Assembly: GCA_964426545.1 (NCBI GenBank)
Contig: CAYRQP010000003.1
Location: 62,001 to 126,000 of the forward strand
DNA: 64,000 nucleotides
From: CAYRQP01 sp964426545
GTDB taxonomy: Bacteria; Fermentibacterota; Fermentibacteria; Fermentibacterales; JCC-6
Reading direction: 5' to 3'
In this document: in pieces, positions 16,647 to 25,614 of the stretch
How the letters are laid out: each line of letters opens with the position of its first letter
How positions within the stretch are numbered: position 1 is the stretch's first letter
Notes under the pieces: generated by a model
The model's database searches: none
What the model was told of the DNA's origin: nothing
Seen by the model: only the letters and a program-made list of their open reading frames with translations
Position numbers and translations under genes: made by a program

Positions 16647-18094
16647 TGGCTTTAGGTGACAGCAGTTACGAGAGTATAGAAAAATACTCACTGGGTCTTC
16701 GGGGGTACTTTATTCTAATACTGCTGACTGCTGTTTATTTTGCGGCCTATCAGTTTCTTCCTACTAATATTCGATATTCCTTTCTTTTCTTTCTGGGCGG
16801 TACATTCCTTATTGCATGGCAGCCGAGACCTTCTTTCTGGCTCCCCTTTCTTCCCGTTATTTTCCTTCTGAGTTATCCTGTTATTAACCTTGATCTCTTC
16901 CACCCACAGATGGCGACTCTCTTTATGTTTGCCTTTACCGCCTGGTTTATAATAGACCGCATTGTTTGGGACGAACCGGTCTTCTTCTTCTATGGAATAG
17001 TGTACTTATTCTGTGCTGCTCTGATCATACAATTGTTAAGTATTTTTCTCTCCGTACACATTGGCGGACAGTATGTTTGGAACGCCATTCGAGACGGCAG
17101 CGGGATTTTTCTATTTTTTCCACTTATTTTCATAATTCCTGCAATCTGTAATACAGAGGAAACACTTATTTCACTTATTCGTGCGGTCGTTATAGCCCTG
17201 CTTACGGCCAGTATCATCGGTGCTGTCGAGTATTTTTCCATTAGCGGCTTTTCAAGAATTGATCTTGCTATTGGATATTTATACAAAGGAAGGGTTGCGT
17301 CTCTCTTTGGAAATTCAAACGTTTTCGCCGGATATCTTGAACTGTGTATTCCTCTTGCGTTAGCCATGTTCTTCATGGAGAAGAAACTCGCCTGGAAAAT
17401 ATTAGCACTGGCGGCGGTTCTGTTTGGATTTTTCAGTACCCTGTATACCTTTTCAAGAGGGGGGCTTTTCTTCGTTGTGATCGGTTTATTCATAGTCCTT
17501 TTCTTTAGGTTCAGAAAGAAGATTCTCGTCCCAATAGTAATTGGGATAGCTCTGGTTATTCTACTGCTAACCAATGCTGATGTCTTTGAAAGACAGATCT
17601 CATTCTTTATCAATCCTGAGTCTAATCTTTCGCAGCCCACTATTCTTCATCGATACATTACATACCGTGGTTATCTTCATCAGTTTTCAGAATACCCTCT
17701 TCTGGGTATCGGCTGGGGTGCAAAGGAATTCTTCTGGGGCCGAACTAATATTTATTCTTTCTGGGAGGTGCGGCACATTGTAAGCTCAGAAACAATCAGG
17801 CACTTTGGAGGATTAAACAGTCTTTTTTTGAATCATCTTGTTAAAGGCGGGGTTATTTCTCTTTTCTCTGTTCTACTCGTCTTTTTTGGTTTTTTGATGG
17901 CTGTATTTAGATCTTTTGGAAGAAATCGTTTACTGGTAATGTCAATAGCCGCCGGGATAATTGCTTTTACAGGACACCAGTTTGTAGATAATTTGCTCCA
18001 ATGGTCGCAGGTAAATGCTATGTTTTGGTTTCTGATTGGAATAGTATGCGCCTGTGCATATCCGTCTTTCCCTCGAAATATAGACAGTGAATAG
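16646..18094 (+). CDS. O-antigen polymerase/ligase-like membrane protein
   Basis: The 482-residue product is an inner-membrane protein with about eleven or twelve hydrophobic helices. It has the FSRGG motif in a helix end that is typical of the Wzy/WaaL (O-antigen ligase) superfamily, preceded by FGNSNVFAGYLEL, and a large periplasmic loop from about residue 325 to 390. Such proteins polymerise lipid-linked repeat units or transfer glycans from undecaprenyl diphosphate. The histidine usually found near the end of the large loop (HN type) is not evident; LNSLFLNHL stands there instead. First gene of the glycan locus, coupled to the zinc-ribbon gene. Confidence 0.82.
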   Translation: MALGDSSYESIEKYSLGLRGYFILILLTAVYFAAYQFLPTNIRYSFLFFLGGTFLIAWQPRPSFWLPFLPVIFLLSYPVINLDLFHPQMATLFMFAFTAWFIIDRIVWDEPVFFFYGIVYLFCAALIIQLLSIFLSVHIGGQYVWNAIRDGSGIFLFFPLIFIIPAICNTEETLISLIRAVVIALLTASIIGAVEYFSISGFSRIDLAIGYLYKGRVASLFGNSNVFAGYLELCIPLALAMFFMEKKLAWKILALAAVLFGFFSTLYTFSRGGLFFVVIGLFIVLFFRFRKKILVPIVIGIALVILLLTNADVFERQISFFINPESNLSQPTILHRYITYRGYLHQFSEYPLLGIGWGAKEFFWGRTNIYSFWEVRHIVSSETIRHFGGLNSLFLNHLVKGGVISLFSVLLVFFGFLMAVFRSFGRNRLLVMSIAAGIIAFTGHQFVDNLLQWSQVNAMFWFLIGIVCACAYPSFPRNIDSE

Positions 18095-19694
18095 CACTTT
18101 AAGACGGCGGTTGACCTGGTTTGCAGCACCCAAGGGAAAAGGTGCCGGCTTTTCTCTAATCTCTTTTGGTAAGCTCCTTGCCGCGGTATTTATGTATATA
18201 AAACAGGTGCTGGTTGCCAATTACTTTGGTCTTTCCTGGCAAACCGACGCTTTTGCGATAGCTCTGATTATTCCCCAACTCATCACGCAGGTAATCTCGA
18301 GCTCCCTGGACTCCTGTTTCATTCCCATTCTTGCCGACGTCACACACAAAAAGGGGAAGCTCTCCGCCAATAAACTGATAAGCAGAATACTCTTTTGGTC
18401 GTTCTCCCTCGGTGTTGCGCTGATAGTTATTCTCCTCTTTTTCGGTAACGGGCTTGTTTCTTCCGTAGGACACGGCCTTCCTCTGCGAGCACATCTCCTT
18501 GGCGGAACAATGCTTAGAATTCTCTTGCCGCTGCTTGTTCTTTCTTCCATAAATGGTATCATGGTGGCTATTCTCATATATCAGGAAAGATACGGAGTAT
18601 GGGCTTTCATTGAACTGTTTCAGGTAGTAATTGCTCTTGCTGTAATAATAGGAGCGCATCTTCTCTTCAAAAACAATCCTGATGTTGAAATTTTGTCCCT
18701 TCCTTTTTCTATTTTGATCTCAGTAGCGTTTACATTCGCGGTTCTCTCTTTTGCGGTTATCAAAGCCGGGTTAATCTTCCATGTTTCAATAGATCCAACA
18801 GACCCTGATTTTAAAAGATTCCTGCTAATGGCTTTCCCTATTATGCTCAGTGTCGTTTTCAATTTTCTTGGGCCGGTTGTAGATAAATTTCTGTCTTCTC
18901 TGCTTAGTGTAGATTCCGTTACAGCCCTCTCCTATGCCGACCGCCTGAAACAGATAATTCTCTCTGTCCTTTTCATTCCGCTTGCTGCCATTGCCAATGT
19001 TACTTTTTCAAGAAGGGCATCAGAGGGGGATTACTCTGCACTGCAAATGGATTTGGTGCGTCAACTAAACTGGACCTCTTTGTTTATGTTCCCCGTTGCC
19101 ATTATTTTGACAATTCTTGCCGCACCCATTATTGCATTTCTTTTCCAGAGGGGTGAGTTTACTGCGGCTGACTCCCGGCTTGTCGGATACGCACTTGCCT
19201 TTTATGCACCCTGGCTTGCGCAGTTTGGCTTCGGTGTAATTGTATCAAGAGCTTTCTTTGCCTTAAAAGATACTGTTACTCCGGTGCTTATTTCGGCATG
19301 GGGGCTTATTGTGAATATTCTCCTGAGCATTATCCTCTTTGAACCGTTGGGAATTGGCGGATTGGCTCTTGGAACTACCCTTGCCTCAACGGCAAAAACT
19401 ATTCTGCTGTTCTATTTCCTGCGGAAGAAAATGGGAGATATAAATGGAATGGCTTTGTTTAGAGAACAGTTAAAACTACTTTGTGCATCTGCTGCAATGA
19501 CCGGATTTATCCTCTTCATCTCTGTATTCCTGCCTCTTGAAGCAGGGACTTCCATTACTTTCATATCAAGAGTTCTCCGGCTGGCAATAACCGTAGTGCC
19601 GGCACTGGGTATCTACTTTGCGACTACAATTTTCCTAAAATCTCAGGTTGCTCTGAATGCGGTTTCAAAAATAAGAAGCAAACTGGCGGGTTAG
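18087..19694 (+). CDS. MurJ/MviN-type lipid-linked glycan flippase
   Basis: The 535-residue protein has about fourteen membrane segments and the MurJ pattern: YFGLSWQTDAFAIA near the N-terminus, ALSYADRLKQI in the centre, LFQRGEFTAADS and a RAFFALKDTVTPVLIS stretch. MurJ flips lipid II across the inner membrane. Beside an O-antigen polymerase and glycosyltransferases, this copy may export the locus's own undecaprenyl-linked oligosaccharide, and both roles are possible. GTG start overlapping the upstream gene by eight bases. Its stop overlaps the convergent glycosyltransferase by four bases. Confidence 0.85.
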   Translation: MNSTLRRRLTWFAAPKGKGAGFSLISFGKLLAAVFMYIKQVLVANYFGLSWQTDAFAIALIIPQLITQVISSSLDSCFIPILADVTHKKGKLSANKLISRILFWSFSLGVALIVILLFFGNGLVSSVGHGLPLRAHLLGGTMLRILLPLLVLSSINGIMVAILIYQERYGVWAFIELFQVVIALAVIIGAHLLFKNNPDVEILSLPFSILISVAFTFAVLSFAVIKAGLIFHVSIDPTDPDFKRFLLMAFPIMLSVVFNFLGPVVDKFLSSLLSVDSVTALSYADRLKQIILSVLFIPLAAIANVTFSRRASEGDYSALQMDLVRQLNWTSLFMFPVAIILTILAAPIIAFLFQRGEFTAADSRLVGYALAFYAPWLAQFGFGVIVSRAFFALKDTVTPVLISAWGLIVNILLSIILFEPLGIGGLALGTTLASTAKTILLFYFLRKKMGDINGMALFREQLKLLCASAAMTGFILFISVFLPLEAGTSITFISRVLRLAITVVPALGIYFATTIFLKSQVALNAVSKIRSKLAG

Positions 19695-20770
19695 CCCAGT
19701 ATTGTCTGAAAAGCCTTTTCTGTCTGCAGAGCACACTTGTCCCAGGTATACTTGTTGAATAACTCTGTTGTCTTTTCTTCTTGATCGGGTGTAAATCCGT
19801 TTTCTATTGCGTCTACCATCCCATTTGCTATCGATTCTATATCATGAGGGTCAATCATATAAGTTGCTTCGGCATATAGATTTTCCATAGATCCTGCTTT
19901 AGAACAGACAACTGGCACACCTAAGCCCAGCGCTTCCGGAATTGTAAGCCCGAATCCTTCGTGTACTGCAGGATGCACAAGACAATATGCATCTAGATAC
20001 AGCTTACAGAGTTCTTCTTCATCAACATAGCCCAAAAACGTCACTTTCTCCGAAATACCCAATTTGGTGCTCTCTGCGATAATTTGTCCTGCTTTAAATC
20101 CCTGCCCGCCTGCTATTACGAGAGGCGGAATGTCTTTCCAGGATGAGGACAGTGTTCTATATGCTTTTAATAGCGCAATGTAGTTTTTTCTGGGCTCAAT
20201 GGTTCCAACAGCAAGAATATGTTTCTTTTCTTCCTGTTTCCTGCCGGAAGATACACCGAGATGATCAATGCCTAATTCGGTTAAGAACATCTTTTTTTTC
20301 GCTTCAGGGAATATCCGTACAAGATCGTTTGCCGTTGAAATTGAGTTAACCATTATTCCGGATGCCTTTCTTACACAATGTTCTATTTTTTCCCGCCAGC
20401 AAAGAATTTCGTCTTTGGGCTTTATATCATCGAGAAGAAAGACGCTTAAATCATGAATCATTACAGTTTGCGGAATTCTATCTGATATATTCACGAGATT
20501 GCCGTTGGGGCAATGGATTATGCCATGCTTACCAAGGGCCGAATACAACCGGGGCAATAAAGAATCATTGAAATTTTCCCGGGTTACTATAGGATACACC
20601 GGTATATCCATCCCTGAAAACAATCTCGTCGAATCTTCGAACCAGCTGATGTTTGACCACGCCTTTAAATCATTACCACGCCTTTTCAAGGCTCGTGCCA
20701 GCTCAACCATATATCTGCCGATTCCGGTGTAATCAGATGGTCTGCTATCAACATGCAGGACTATTTTCAC
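19691..20770 (-). CDS. GT4-family glycosyltransferase
   Basis: The 359-residue retaining transferase has two Rossmann domains (GT-B). The N-terminal part opens with DYTGIGRYMVELA, the centre has VGTIEPRKNYIALLKAY, and the nucleotide-sugar site is HEGFGLTIPEALGLG with the two glutamates of the EX7E motif. The donor sugar is not predictable. GTG start with GGAGG upstream. It forms a two-gene minus-strand block with the next transferase (22-base spacing), set between plus-strand genes of the locus. Confidence 0.9.
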   Translation of the reverse strand: MKIVLHVDSRPSDYTGIGRYMVELARALKRRGNDLKAWSNISWFEDSTRLFSGMDIPVYPIVTRENFNDSLLPRLYSALGKHGIIHCPNGNLVNISDRIPQTVMIHDLSVFLLDDIKPKDEILCWREKIEHCVRKASGIMVNSISTANDLVRIFPEAKKKMFLTELGIDHLGVSSGRKQEEKKHILAVGTIEPRKNYIALLKAYRTLSSSWKDIPPLVIAGGQGFKAGQIIAESTKLGISEKVTFLGYVDEEELCKLYLDAYCLVHPAVHEGFGLTIPEALGLGVPVVCSKAGSMENLYAEATYMIDPHDIESIANGMVDAIENGFTPDQEEKTTELFNKYTWDKCALQTEKAFQTILG

Positions 20771-20791
20771 AGGAGCCTCCGTAATTCCTGT

Positions 20792-21832
20792 TTATTCACG
20801 CTTGTTAATTTCATCGAGTATTTCTCGAAAGCGTTTTCTCGGTATCTCTACTGAATAACTCTCCAAAATCCATTTTAGGGCTTCCCTGCGAATTTCCAGT
20901 GTCTCAAGCCAGTTTTCACTGAGATTGTCAAAATGCACTGCAAGTTCCTTCACTGTCGAGAACTGTCCAACAAAAGTTGGGGCTTCAACCGCTATATGTG
21001 TCCAGGGGTTTACCAGTGTAAAGAGACCGGATGCCATATATGCATTGACTTTCATTTGATAATGTACAGGAACCACTTTTTTAATGATTGCTACCCCTAC
21101 CTGATAATTCCGGAGAAGTTCCGGGATCATCAAACGAGGAACAGGGTCTATACACCTAACCCTACCGTTTGTATTAGCACAAAGATCCTTTATTCGTTTT
21201 ATGTCCGTGTCCGTACCTGTTCCTACAATATCACCCTCCATCTTTTTCGACATCATTATTCCGTCAATGAAAATATCAGGCTCACGGAAGTCGTTGATTG
21301 TGGTAAGCAGAACTGCTCTTTCAGCTGAATCACTTTCATTGTATATAAATCTCGAAAGATCCTGATTGTGGGGAATCACTTCTATCTTCGGTATGTATGT
21401 AAATGGGCAGGCTGTAGCAAAGAGAGCTTTTGACACCAGTTCTTTGAATTTTAGGGTTTCAGTTTCCTGTCCCGGATTGCTGTGAAAGCGCATGGCATAT
21501 GGAATACCGGTGTCCTTTGCCGCATACCCGGCTAAATAATCAAGACAGAGAACGAAATCTGCTCTGAATTGCTTAAAATGTTTCTCTATTGACCTGCTGA
21601 ATAACCGGTGGAGTAGGGCATTCTCTATTCTGCCGCTACATGGCAACTGTTCGGGGATTATCCTGGTTCCTCTAACTCCCACACATTTTACCCCTTCTAT
21701 TGTTCTGCTTCCCCTGTCTAAATCTCGGACCACATACATTGCCTGATGTTCGTCCCCGAAGAGGTCTAACGGGGTTGTCCATCCGCCGGAATAGGCTGGA
21801 ATTGTGGATGTAGTAGCAACTAGAATACGCAT
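20792..21832 (-). CDS. Glycosyltransferase-like protein
   Basis: The 346-residue product begins MRILVATTSTIPAYSGGW, like the first strand and loop of GT-B enzymes. It has PYAMRFHSNPGQ in the inter-domain region and QMKVNAYMASGLFTLVN where the donor-site helix of GT4/GT1 enzymes falls. The usual EX7E motif is not clear, so activity and donor are uncertain. The start is ATG with CAGGGAGAA upstream. Its own upstream region runs into the tandem repeat and the assembly gap, so its promoter cannot be judged. Confidence 0.65.
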   Translation of the reverse strand: MRILVATTSTIPAYSGGWTTPLDLFGDEHQAMYVVRDLDRGSRTIEGVKCVGVRGTRIIPEQLPCSGRIENALLHRLFSRSIEKHFKQFRADFVLCLDYLAGYAAKDTGIPYAMRFHSNPGQETETLKFKELVSKALFATACPFTYIPKIEVIPHNQDLSRFIYNESDSAERAVLLTTINDFREPDIFIDGIMMSKKMEGDIVGTGTDTDIKRIKDLCANTNGRVRCIDPVPRLMIPELLRNYQVGVAIIKKVVPVHYQMKVNAYMASGLFTLVNPWTHIAVEAPTFVGQFSTVKELAVHFDNLSENWLETLEIRREALKWILESYSVEIPRKRFREILDEINKRE

Positions 21833-21870
21833 TTTTCTCCCTGTGGTGAATTCCATACAGAACTACGGGC

Positions 21871-21981
21871 CATTCCCAAAATCCATCGTACAAACGAAAA
21901 TTCCAATACAATGCCCGCAATGCGGACATTCCCAAAATCCATCGTACAAACGAAAATTCCAATACAATGCCCGCAATGCGG
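21871..21981. repeat. Tandem repeat, 56-base unit, broken by the gap
   Basis: Two identical head-to-tail copies (21871-21926 and 21927-21981) of a 56-base unit beginning CATTCCCAAAATCC and containing CAATGCCCGCAATGCGG. The second copy is intact to within one base of the run of N, so the array probably continues into the gap. There are no variable spacers. Confidence 0.9.
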
Positions 21982-22081
21982 NNNNNNNNNNNNNNNNNNN
22001 NNNNNNNNNNNNNNNNNNNNNNNNNNNNNNNNNNNNNNNNNNNNNNNNNNNNNNNNNNNNNNNNNNNNNNNNNNNNNNNNN
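21982..22081. other. Assembly gap of 100 N
   Basis: A run of exactly 100 N bases between two repetitive sequences. The round number suggests a scaffolding placeholder, so the true distance is unknown. Open frames crossing it are not real. The remaining bases of this 358-base gene-free stretch (21833-22191) hold only the repeats on either side. Confidence 0.98.
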
Positions 22082-22141
22082 GCAACGGGACACGACTAAA
22101 GCTATACAGAGCAACGGGACACGACTAAAGTCATGTCCCTA
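22082..22141. repeat. Dispersed palindromic repeat beside the gap, with 29-base duplication
   Basis: GCAACGGGACACGACTAAAG occurs at 22082 and again at 22111 (29-base period). The second copy continues into TCATGTCCCTA, completing the inverted arms GGGACACGA/TCATGTCCC of the family seen at 624-660 and 37023-37060, here in the opposite orientation. Confidence 0.75.
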
Positions 22142-22191
22142 GTAATATATATAATTGTTATGTTTGTTATGAACTCTCAAGATTGGGTAAA

Positions 22192-23301
22192 ATGAAAATT
22201 GGTATAAAGATATCTCCGCTTGCTGTTTTGAAAGCCGGGATACCAAATTACATAATTAACCTGCTGCGGTCTCTTGGTGAAATCGATACCGCAAATGAGT
22301 ACTTTCTTTACACTAACAGAAAAATTCCTTTTGATTTGGACCTTCCGGGCAATTTCAAAACAATAATTGTGAATAAACCTTCTCCGCACTTTCAAATGTG
22401 GTATCAATTCGGCTTGCCGTTTCGTCTCAGGGAAGACAATATTGATCTTTTTCACGACCCCGTTTACCCGCTCCCTTTCTCTCTTCCGTTACCGGGGGTA
22501 ATAACCGTACACGACCTTACAAACTATACTCATAGGAAACTGCATGGTTTTAAAGCGTCTTTTGCCGGCAGGTTCATCCCCATGCATCTGCGTAAAGCAA
22601 AGCACATAATCACTGTCTCAAACTATACTGCGTCCGTCCTTCATGACTTATTCCCGATGACTGCAGAGAAAACCACAGTGATCCCGCTTGGCATTTCTCC
22701 TGAATTCACCCCTGAAGTCCCTGATAAAATTCTACGGTCGGTTTCGTACAGATATTCCCTTCCTTCTCCATTCTTTCTGTTCTTGGGAACGCTGGAGCCG
22801 CGGAAGAATCTGGAACGCCTGCTTCGTGCTTTTGCTGTTGTCGGAAATGACATCCCTCATAATCTTGTGATTGCAGGCGGACTGGGATGGAAATATGAAA
22901 GGCTCCTGAAACTAATTACTGCCCACCCCCTGCGGGACAGAATTGTATTAACCGGTTTTGTGGATGATGCTGATCTTCCTGCAATGCTGAAGTTGGCTGA
23001 TTTCTTTGTCTATCCTTCTTTGATAGAGGGCTTTGGGCTGCCTGTTCTCGAAAGTATGGCGTGCGGTACTCCGGTCATTACATCCGATACTGCCTCCCTT
23101 CCGGAGGTTGCAGGTGATGCGGCGTTTCTTATAGACCCTCTTTCCGTTGAGTCCATTACGAGGGGCATCATTTCTCTTGCAAAGGATGCTGTATTGAAGA
23201 AACGACTCTTAAAACCCGGGCTTGTAAGAGCTAAAATGTTTTCGTGGAAAACTACAGCACTGAAAACCCTGCAGGTTTATGAGAACGTGATATCTGAATA
23301 G
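22192..23301 (+). CDS. GT4-family glycosyltransferase
   Basis: The 369-residue product is a retaining GT-B enzyme with AGIPNYIINLLRSL at the N-terminal acceptor loop, TVHDLTNYTH, the donor-domain signature LGTLEPRKNLERLLRAF, and EGFGLPVLESMACGTPV as the EX7E site. It resembles the RfaB/mannosyltransferase-like enzymes common in polysaccharide loci; the sugar is not predictable. ATG is preferred over a TTG nine bases upstream. The gene faces away from the gap and ends one base before the convergent transferase. Confidence 0.9.
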   Translation: MKIGIKISPLAVLKAGIPNYIINLLRSLGEIDTANEYFLYTNRKIPFDLDLPGNFKTIIVNKPSPHFQMWYQFGLPFRLREDNIDLFHDPVYPLPFSLPLPGVITVHDLTNYTHRKLHGFKASFAGRFIPMHLRKAKHIITVSNYTASVLHDLFPMTAEKTTVIPLGISPEFTPEVPDKILRSVSYRYSLPSPFFLFLGTLEPRKNLERLLRAFAVVGNDIPHNLVIAGGLGWKYERLLKLITAHPLRDRIVLTGFVDDADLPAMLKLADFFVYPSLIEGFGLPVLESMACGTPVITSDTASLPEVAGDAAFLIDPLSVESITRGIISLAKDAVLKKRLLKPGLVRAKMFSWKTTALKTLQVYENVISE

Positions 23302-24564
23302 TTATCCCCTGCTGATCTTTCGCAGTATTCTTCGTATAAGACCGCTGATTCCTGTCCTTCTGATATGTTCTATTGCCATCCGAAATAGAAAGTCGGGGCT
23401 GCGTGGATGAGCTACCGGGTTCTTTCCGATTGGTTTATCCTTGAAGGGTGAGTGGTGCGGTGCTTCTGCCCATTTCAGGAGGGGAGCAAATACCCTCTCC
23501 GGTGATCCTTCGTTGGCACACCATCTTATCTGGTTATCTACTATTTCATTGTAGAGGTTGTTGTTCTCGATTAGGGTGGTGATTGCGGAAGCCAGTGCTT
23601 GAGAGTCCTGCTGGTGGACTGTTATTCCAAGACGGTATATTTCTATGTCTTGGGAAATCCCGGCTCCTTTTGTGCAGACAACAGGGATGCCTCTCGATAT
23701 CCAGTCGAGAACCCTAGTTCTTGCGCCAAGTTCTGTTTCATAACAGGGAATGTCTGTGTAAACTGCTATGTCCGCCTTTTCGTAGGCGTTTTCAAGTTCA
23801 TTGTTATCCACCCAGCTCCGAATGTGCATCCTCTCTGCAAATTTACTTTTTGAAACCATGTTTTTGAATTTATTATACTTGTGTGGTGAATGCGGGATCG
23901 CCCCCCCCACAGAAATGAATTCTGTCTGTTCTTCTTTCATCACTATTTCAAGAGCGTTAAACAGCGTATCTCCATCAAACCACAGATTGAATGAGCCTGA
24001 TGACAGGATTGTAATCTTTTCCTGTCTATTACGGGTTCTCTTTTCGGGAATACTCAATGCACAATTTTCCATTGATAAAACCATCTCATGGGAGATATCT
24101 GTCCCGTCCGGAACACCCAAAATTAGAAGTTCACCTATCACTGCCAACCTTTGAGAGTCTGATACCGTTGAAAAATGATCCCCGCGCCTGAGCAGTAGAG
24201 ACTCCTGGTGAATGGTACGCGCAAGTATCTCCCGTGTCGTTTCTATTGATGCTCTGATCTGCATTTCCGCAAGATGAGCTCCGTTCAGGTCTATCCACAG
24301 CGGTAATTCGGTCCTGCTGCGGACTGCTGCCAGCGCCGGGTTCATGCTGATAGCGACTATTCCGTCAAACCTTCCGTTCTCTTTTAGAAATTTCCTGACT
24401 TCCCTGCCGTGTGACAATCTATCAGATGGGGAAAACATCTTTACGTCATGCCCGTTTTCCTCGAGGACAGAACGGAATCTCTCTGTGCGCATCAGCGCAG
24501 CCCCGCCGCCGCTGCCTGTCGGGAGTTTTTCTCCTGAAAACCCAATAATGGCTATTCTTGACAA
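23302..24564 (-). CDS. Glycosyltransferase (GT4-like)
   Basis: The roughly 420-residue product starts SRIAIIGFSGEKLPTGSGGG and has a donor-binding half with ILSSGSFNLWFDGDTLFNAL, a YTDIPCYETELGARTRVLDW helix and SRGIPVVCTKGAG. This fits a GT-B fold of the GT4 type, though the usual EGFG signature is replaced by a CYETELGART stretch. The C-terminal 60 residues are basic and may lie on the membrane. No ATG is well placed: TTG 24564 with GAGAG upstream was taken; a TTG at 24624 would overlap the GT2 gene. It is probably cotranscribed with that gene. Confidence 0.75.
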   Translation of the reverse strand: MSRIAIIGFSGEKLPTGSGGGAALMRTERFRSVLEENGHDVKMFSPSDRLSHGREVRKFLKENGRFDGIVAISMNPALAAVRSRTELPLWIDLNGAHLAEMQIRASIETTREILARTIHQESLLLRRGDHFSTVSDSQRLAVIGELLILGVPDGTDISHEMVLSMENCALSIPEKRTRNRQEKITILSSGSFNLWFDGDTLFNALEIVMKEEQTEFISVGGAIPHSPHKYNKFKNMVSKSKFAERMHIRSWVDNNELENAYEKADIAVYTDIPCYETELGARTRVLDWISRGIPVVCTKGAGISQDIEIYRLGITVHQQDSQALASAITTLIENNNLYNEIVDNQIRWCANEGSPERVFAPLLKWAEAPHHSPFKDKPIGKNPVAHPRSPDFLFRMAIEHIRRTGISGLIRRILRKISRG

Positions 24565-24592
24565 AGATCTCTCTTTTCTCTGATTAATGTTA

Positions 24593-25489
24593 TCATACTT
24601 TATCCGATTTTCCTGTTTCCCCAAAAAGTCCGCTGAAATACGCCCGTATTATTACCGGCACAAAAGCAAATCGCCGTTTTTTTATGTAAAATGCAATTCT
24701 TGTCAGGCAAAGTCCAAAATAATAGAAGAAGAACCAGAATCTAAGCGAAAAAGAAAGTGCTTTCTGTGCGAAATGATACCTGTTGCGGAATGAATAGTAG
24801 ATAGACAGCGGAGTGCTTTCCCCTCCCATACTCGCGCCTACCTGATGATATACTGTCGTTTGCGGACAAACATATATCTTTTTTCCCTGTTCCTGCACTC
24901 TCCGGCAAAGTTCTGCATCTTCGAAATACATGAAATATTCTACGGGAAATCCGCATGTTTTTTCGAAAAGTTCTGTCTTTACCATCAGGGCGCATCCCGA
25001 AACGAAATCCACTTGATAGGGCTTTTCAGGAAGATACTCTTTATTCTTGTACTTTTTCTGGTCAAAGAATACGCGCCATTTATTCAGTCTGCCTCCCGCG
25101 CTCCATACTTTTTCGGGATGGGAAGTGTAAAATATAGCAGGGGCAGCTATTCCGGTCTCCGTATTCTTTCTCAGGAATTCTGCAAGTTCTGCGATGGTAC
25201 TTGAATCTACCTCCGCATCATTATTTAAAAAGAATGTAAATTCCGCTGCATACTCAAGGGATTTCTTAAAACCAAGATTGTTCCCGCCGGCAAATCCTAT
25301 ATTTTCCCCGAGTGAGGTAAAGTCAATTTCTTTTCTTTCCCCGACCCATTCCGGTATTTCTTCCCCTGAATTGTTGTCGATGAGGATGATTTTGATATCA
25401 GCATTTTTTGAAGTATCAAGAGAGTCTATACACTTCCGTGTAAGTTCCCATTGGCAGTAGTTAATTATGATGACTGCTGTTTTCAACAT
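24593..25489 (-). CDS. GT2-family glycosyltransferase (rhamnosyltransferase-like)
   Basis: The 298-residue protein shows the GT-A pattern of inverting GT2 enzymes: AVIIINYCQWELTRKCIDSL, IILIDNNSG, GFAGGNNLGFK, the metal site NNDAEV, and PVEYFMYFEDAELCRRV with the catalytic Asp region. The last 60 residues hold hydrophobic segments that likely anchor it to the inner membrane. This group includes rhamnosyl- and galactofuranosyltransferases. The start is ATG with GGGAGA upstream. It fires away from the next plus-strand gene across a 125-base spacer that should hold two promoters. Confidence 0.9.
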   Translation of the reverse strand: MLKTAVIIINYCQWELTRKCIDSLDTSKNADIKIILIDNNSGEEIPEWVGERKEIDFTSLGENIGFAGGNNLGFKKSLEYAAEFTFFLNNDAEVDSSTIAELAEFLRKNTETGIAAPAIFYTSHPEKVWSAGGRLNKWRVFFDQKKYKNKEYLPEKPYQVDFVSGCALMVKTELFEKTCGFPVEYFMYFEDAELCRRVQEQGKKIYVCPQTTVYHQVGASMGGESTPLSIYYSFRNRYHFAQKALSFSLRFWFFFYYFGLCLTRIAFYIKKRRFAFVPVIIRAYFSGLFGETGKSDKV

Positions 25490-25614
25490 TGTCTCCCAAA
25501 ATCATTGATGCTCTCTAATTCGCTTCGAAGTGAGAATATAACTATAATTTACAACGAGCAGAAAATCTGAGCTGTTGCCTAAAACAGGCGGGAACGGCTT
25601 TAAAAGGGGGAAAA

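Noticed and set aside
21871..21981. Tandem copies considered as a CRISPR array
   Set aside because: The copies are directly joined with identical sequence throughout and no unique spacers; no cas gene is near.
21672..22142. Open frames on both strands running across the N gap
   Set aside because: They are produced by reading through N bases and 56-base repeats; they have no ribosome site and no family likeness.
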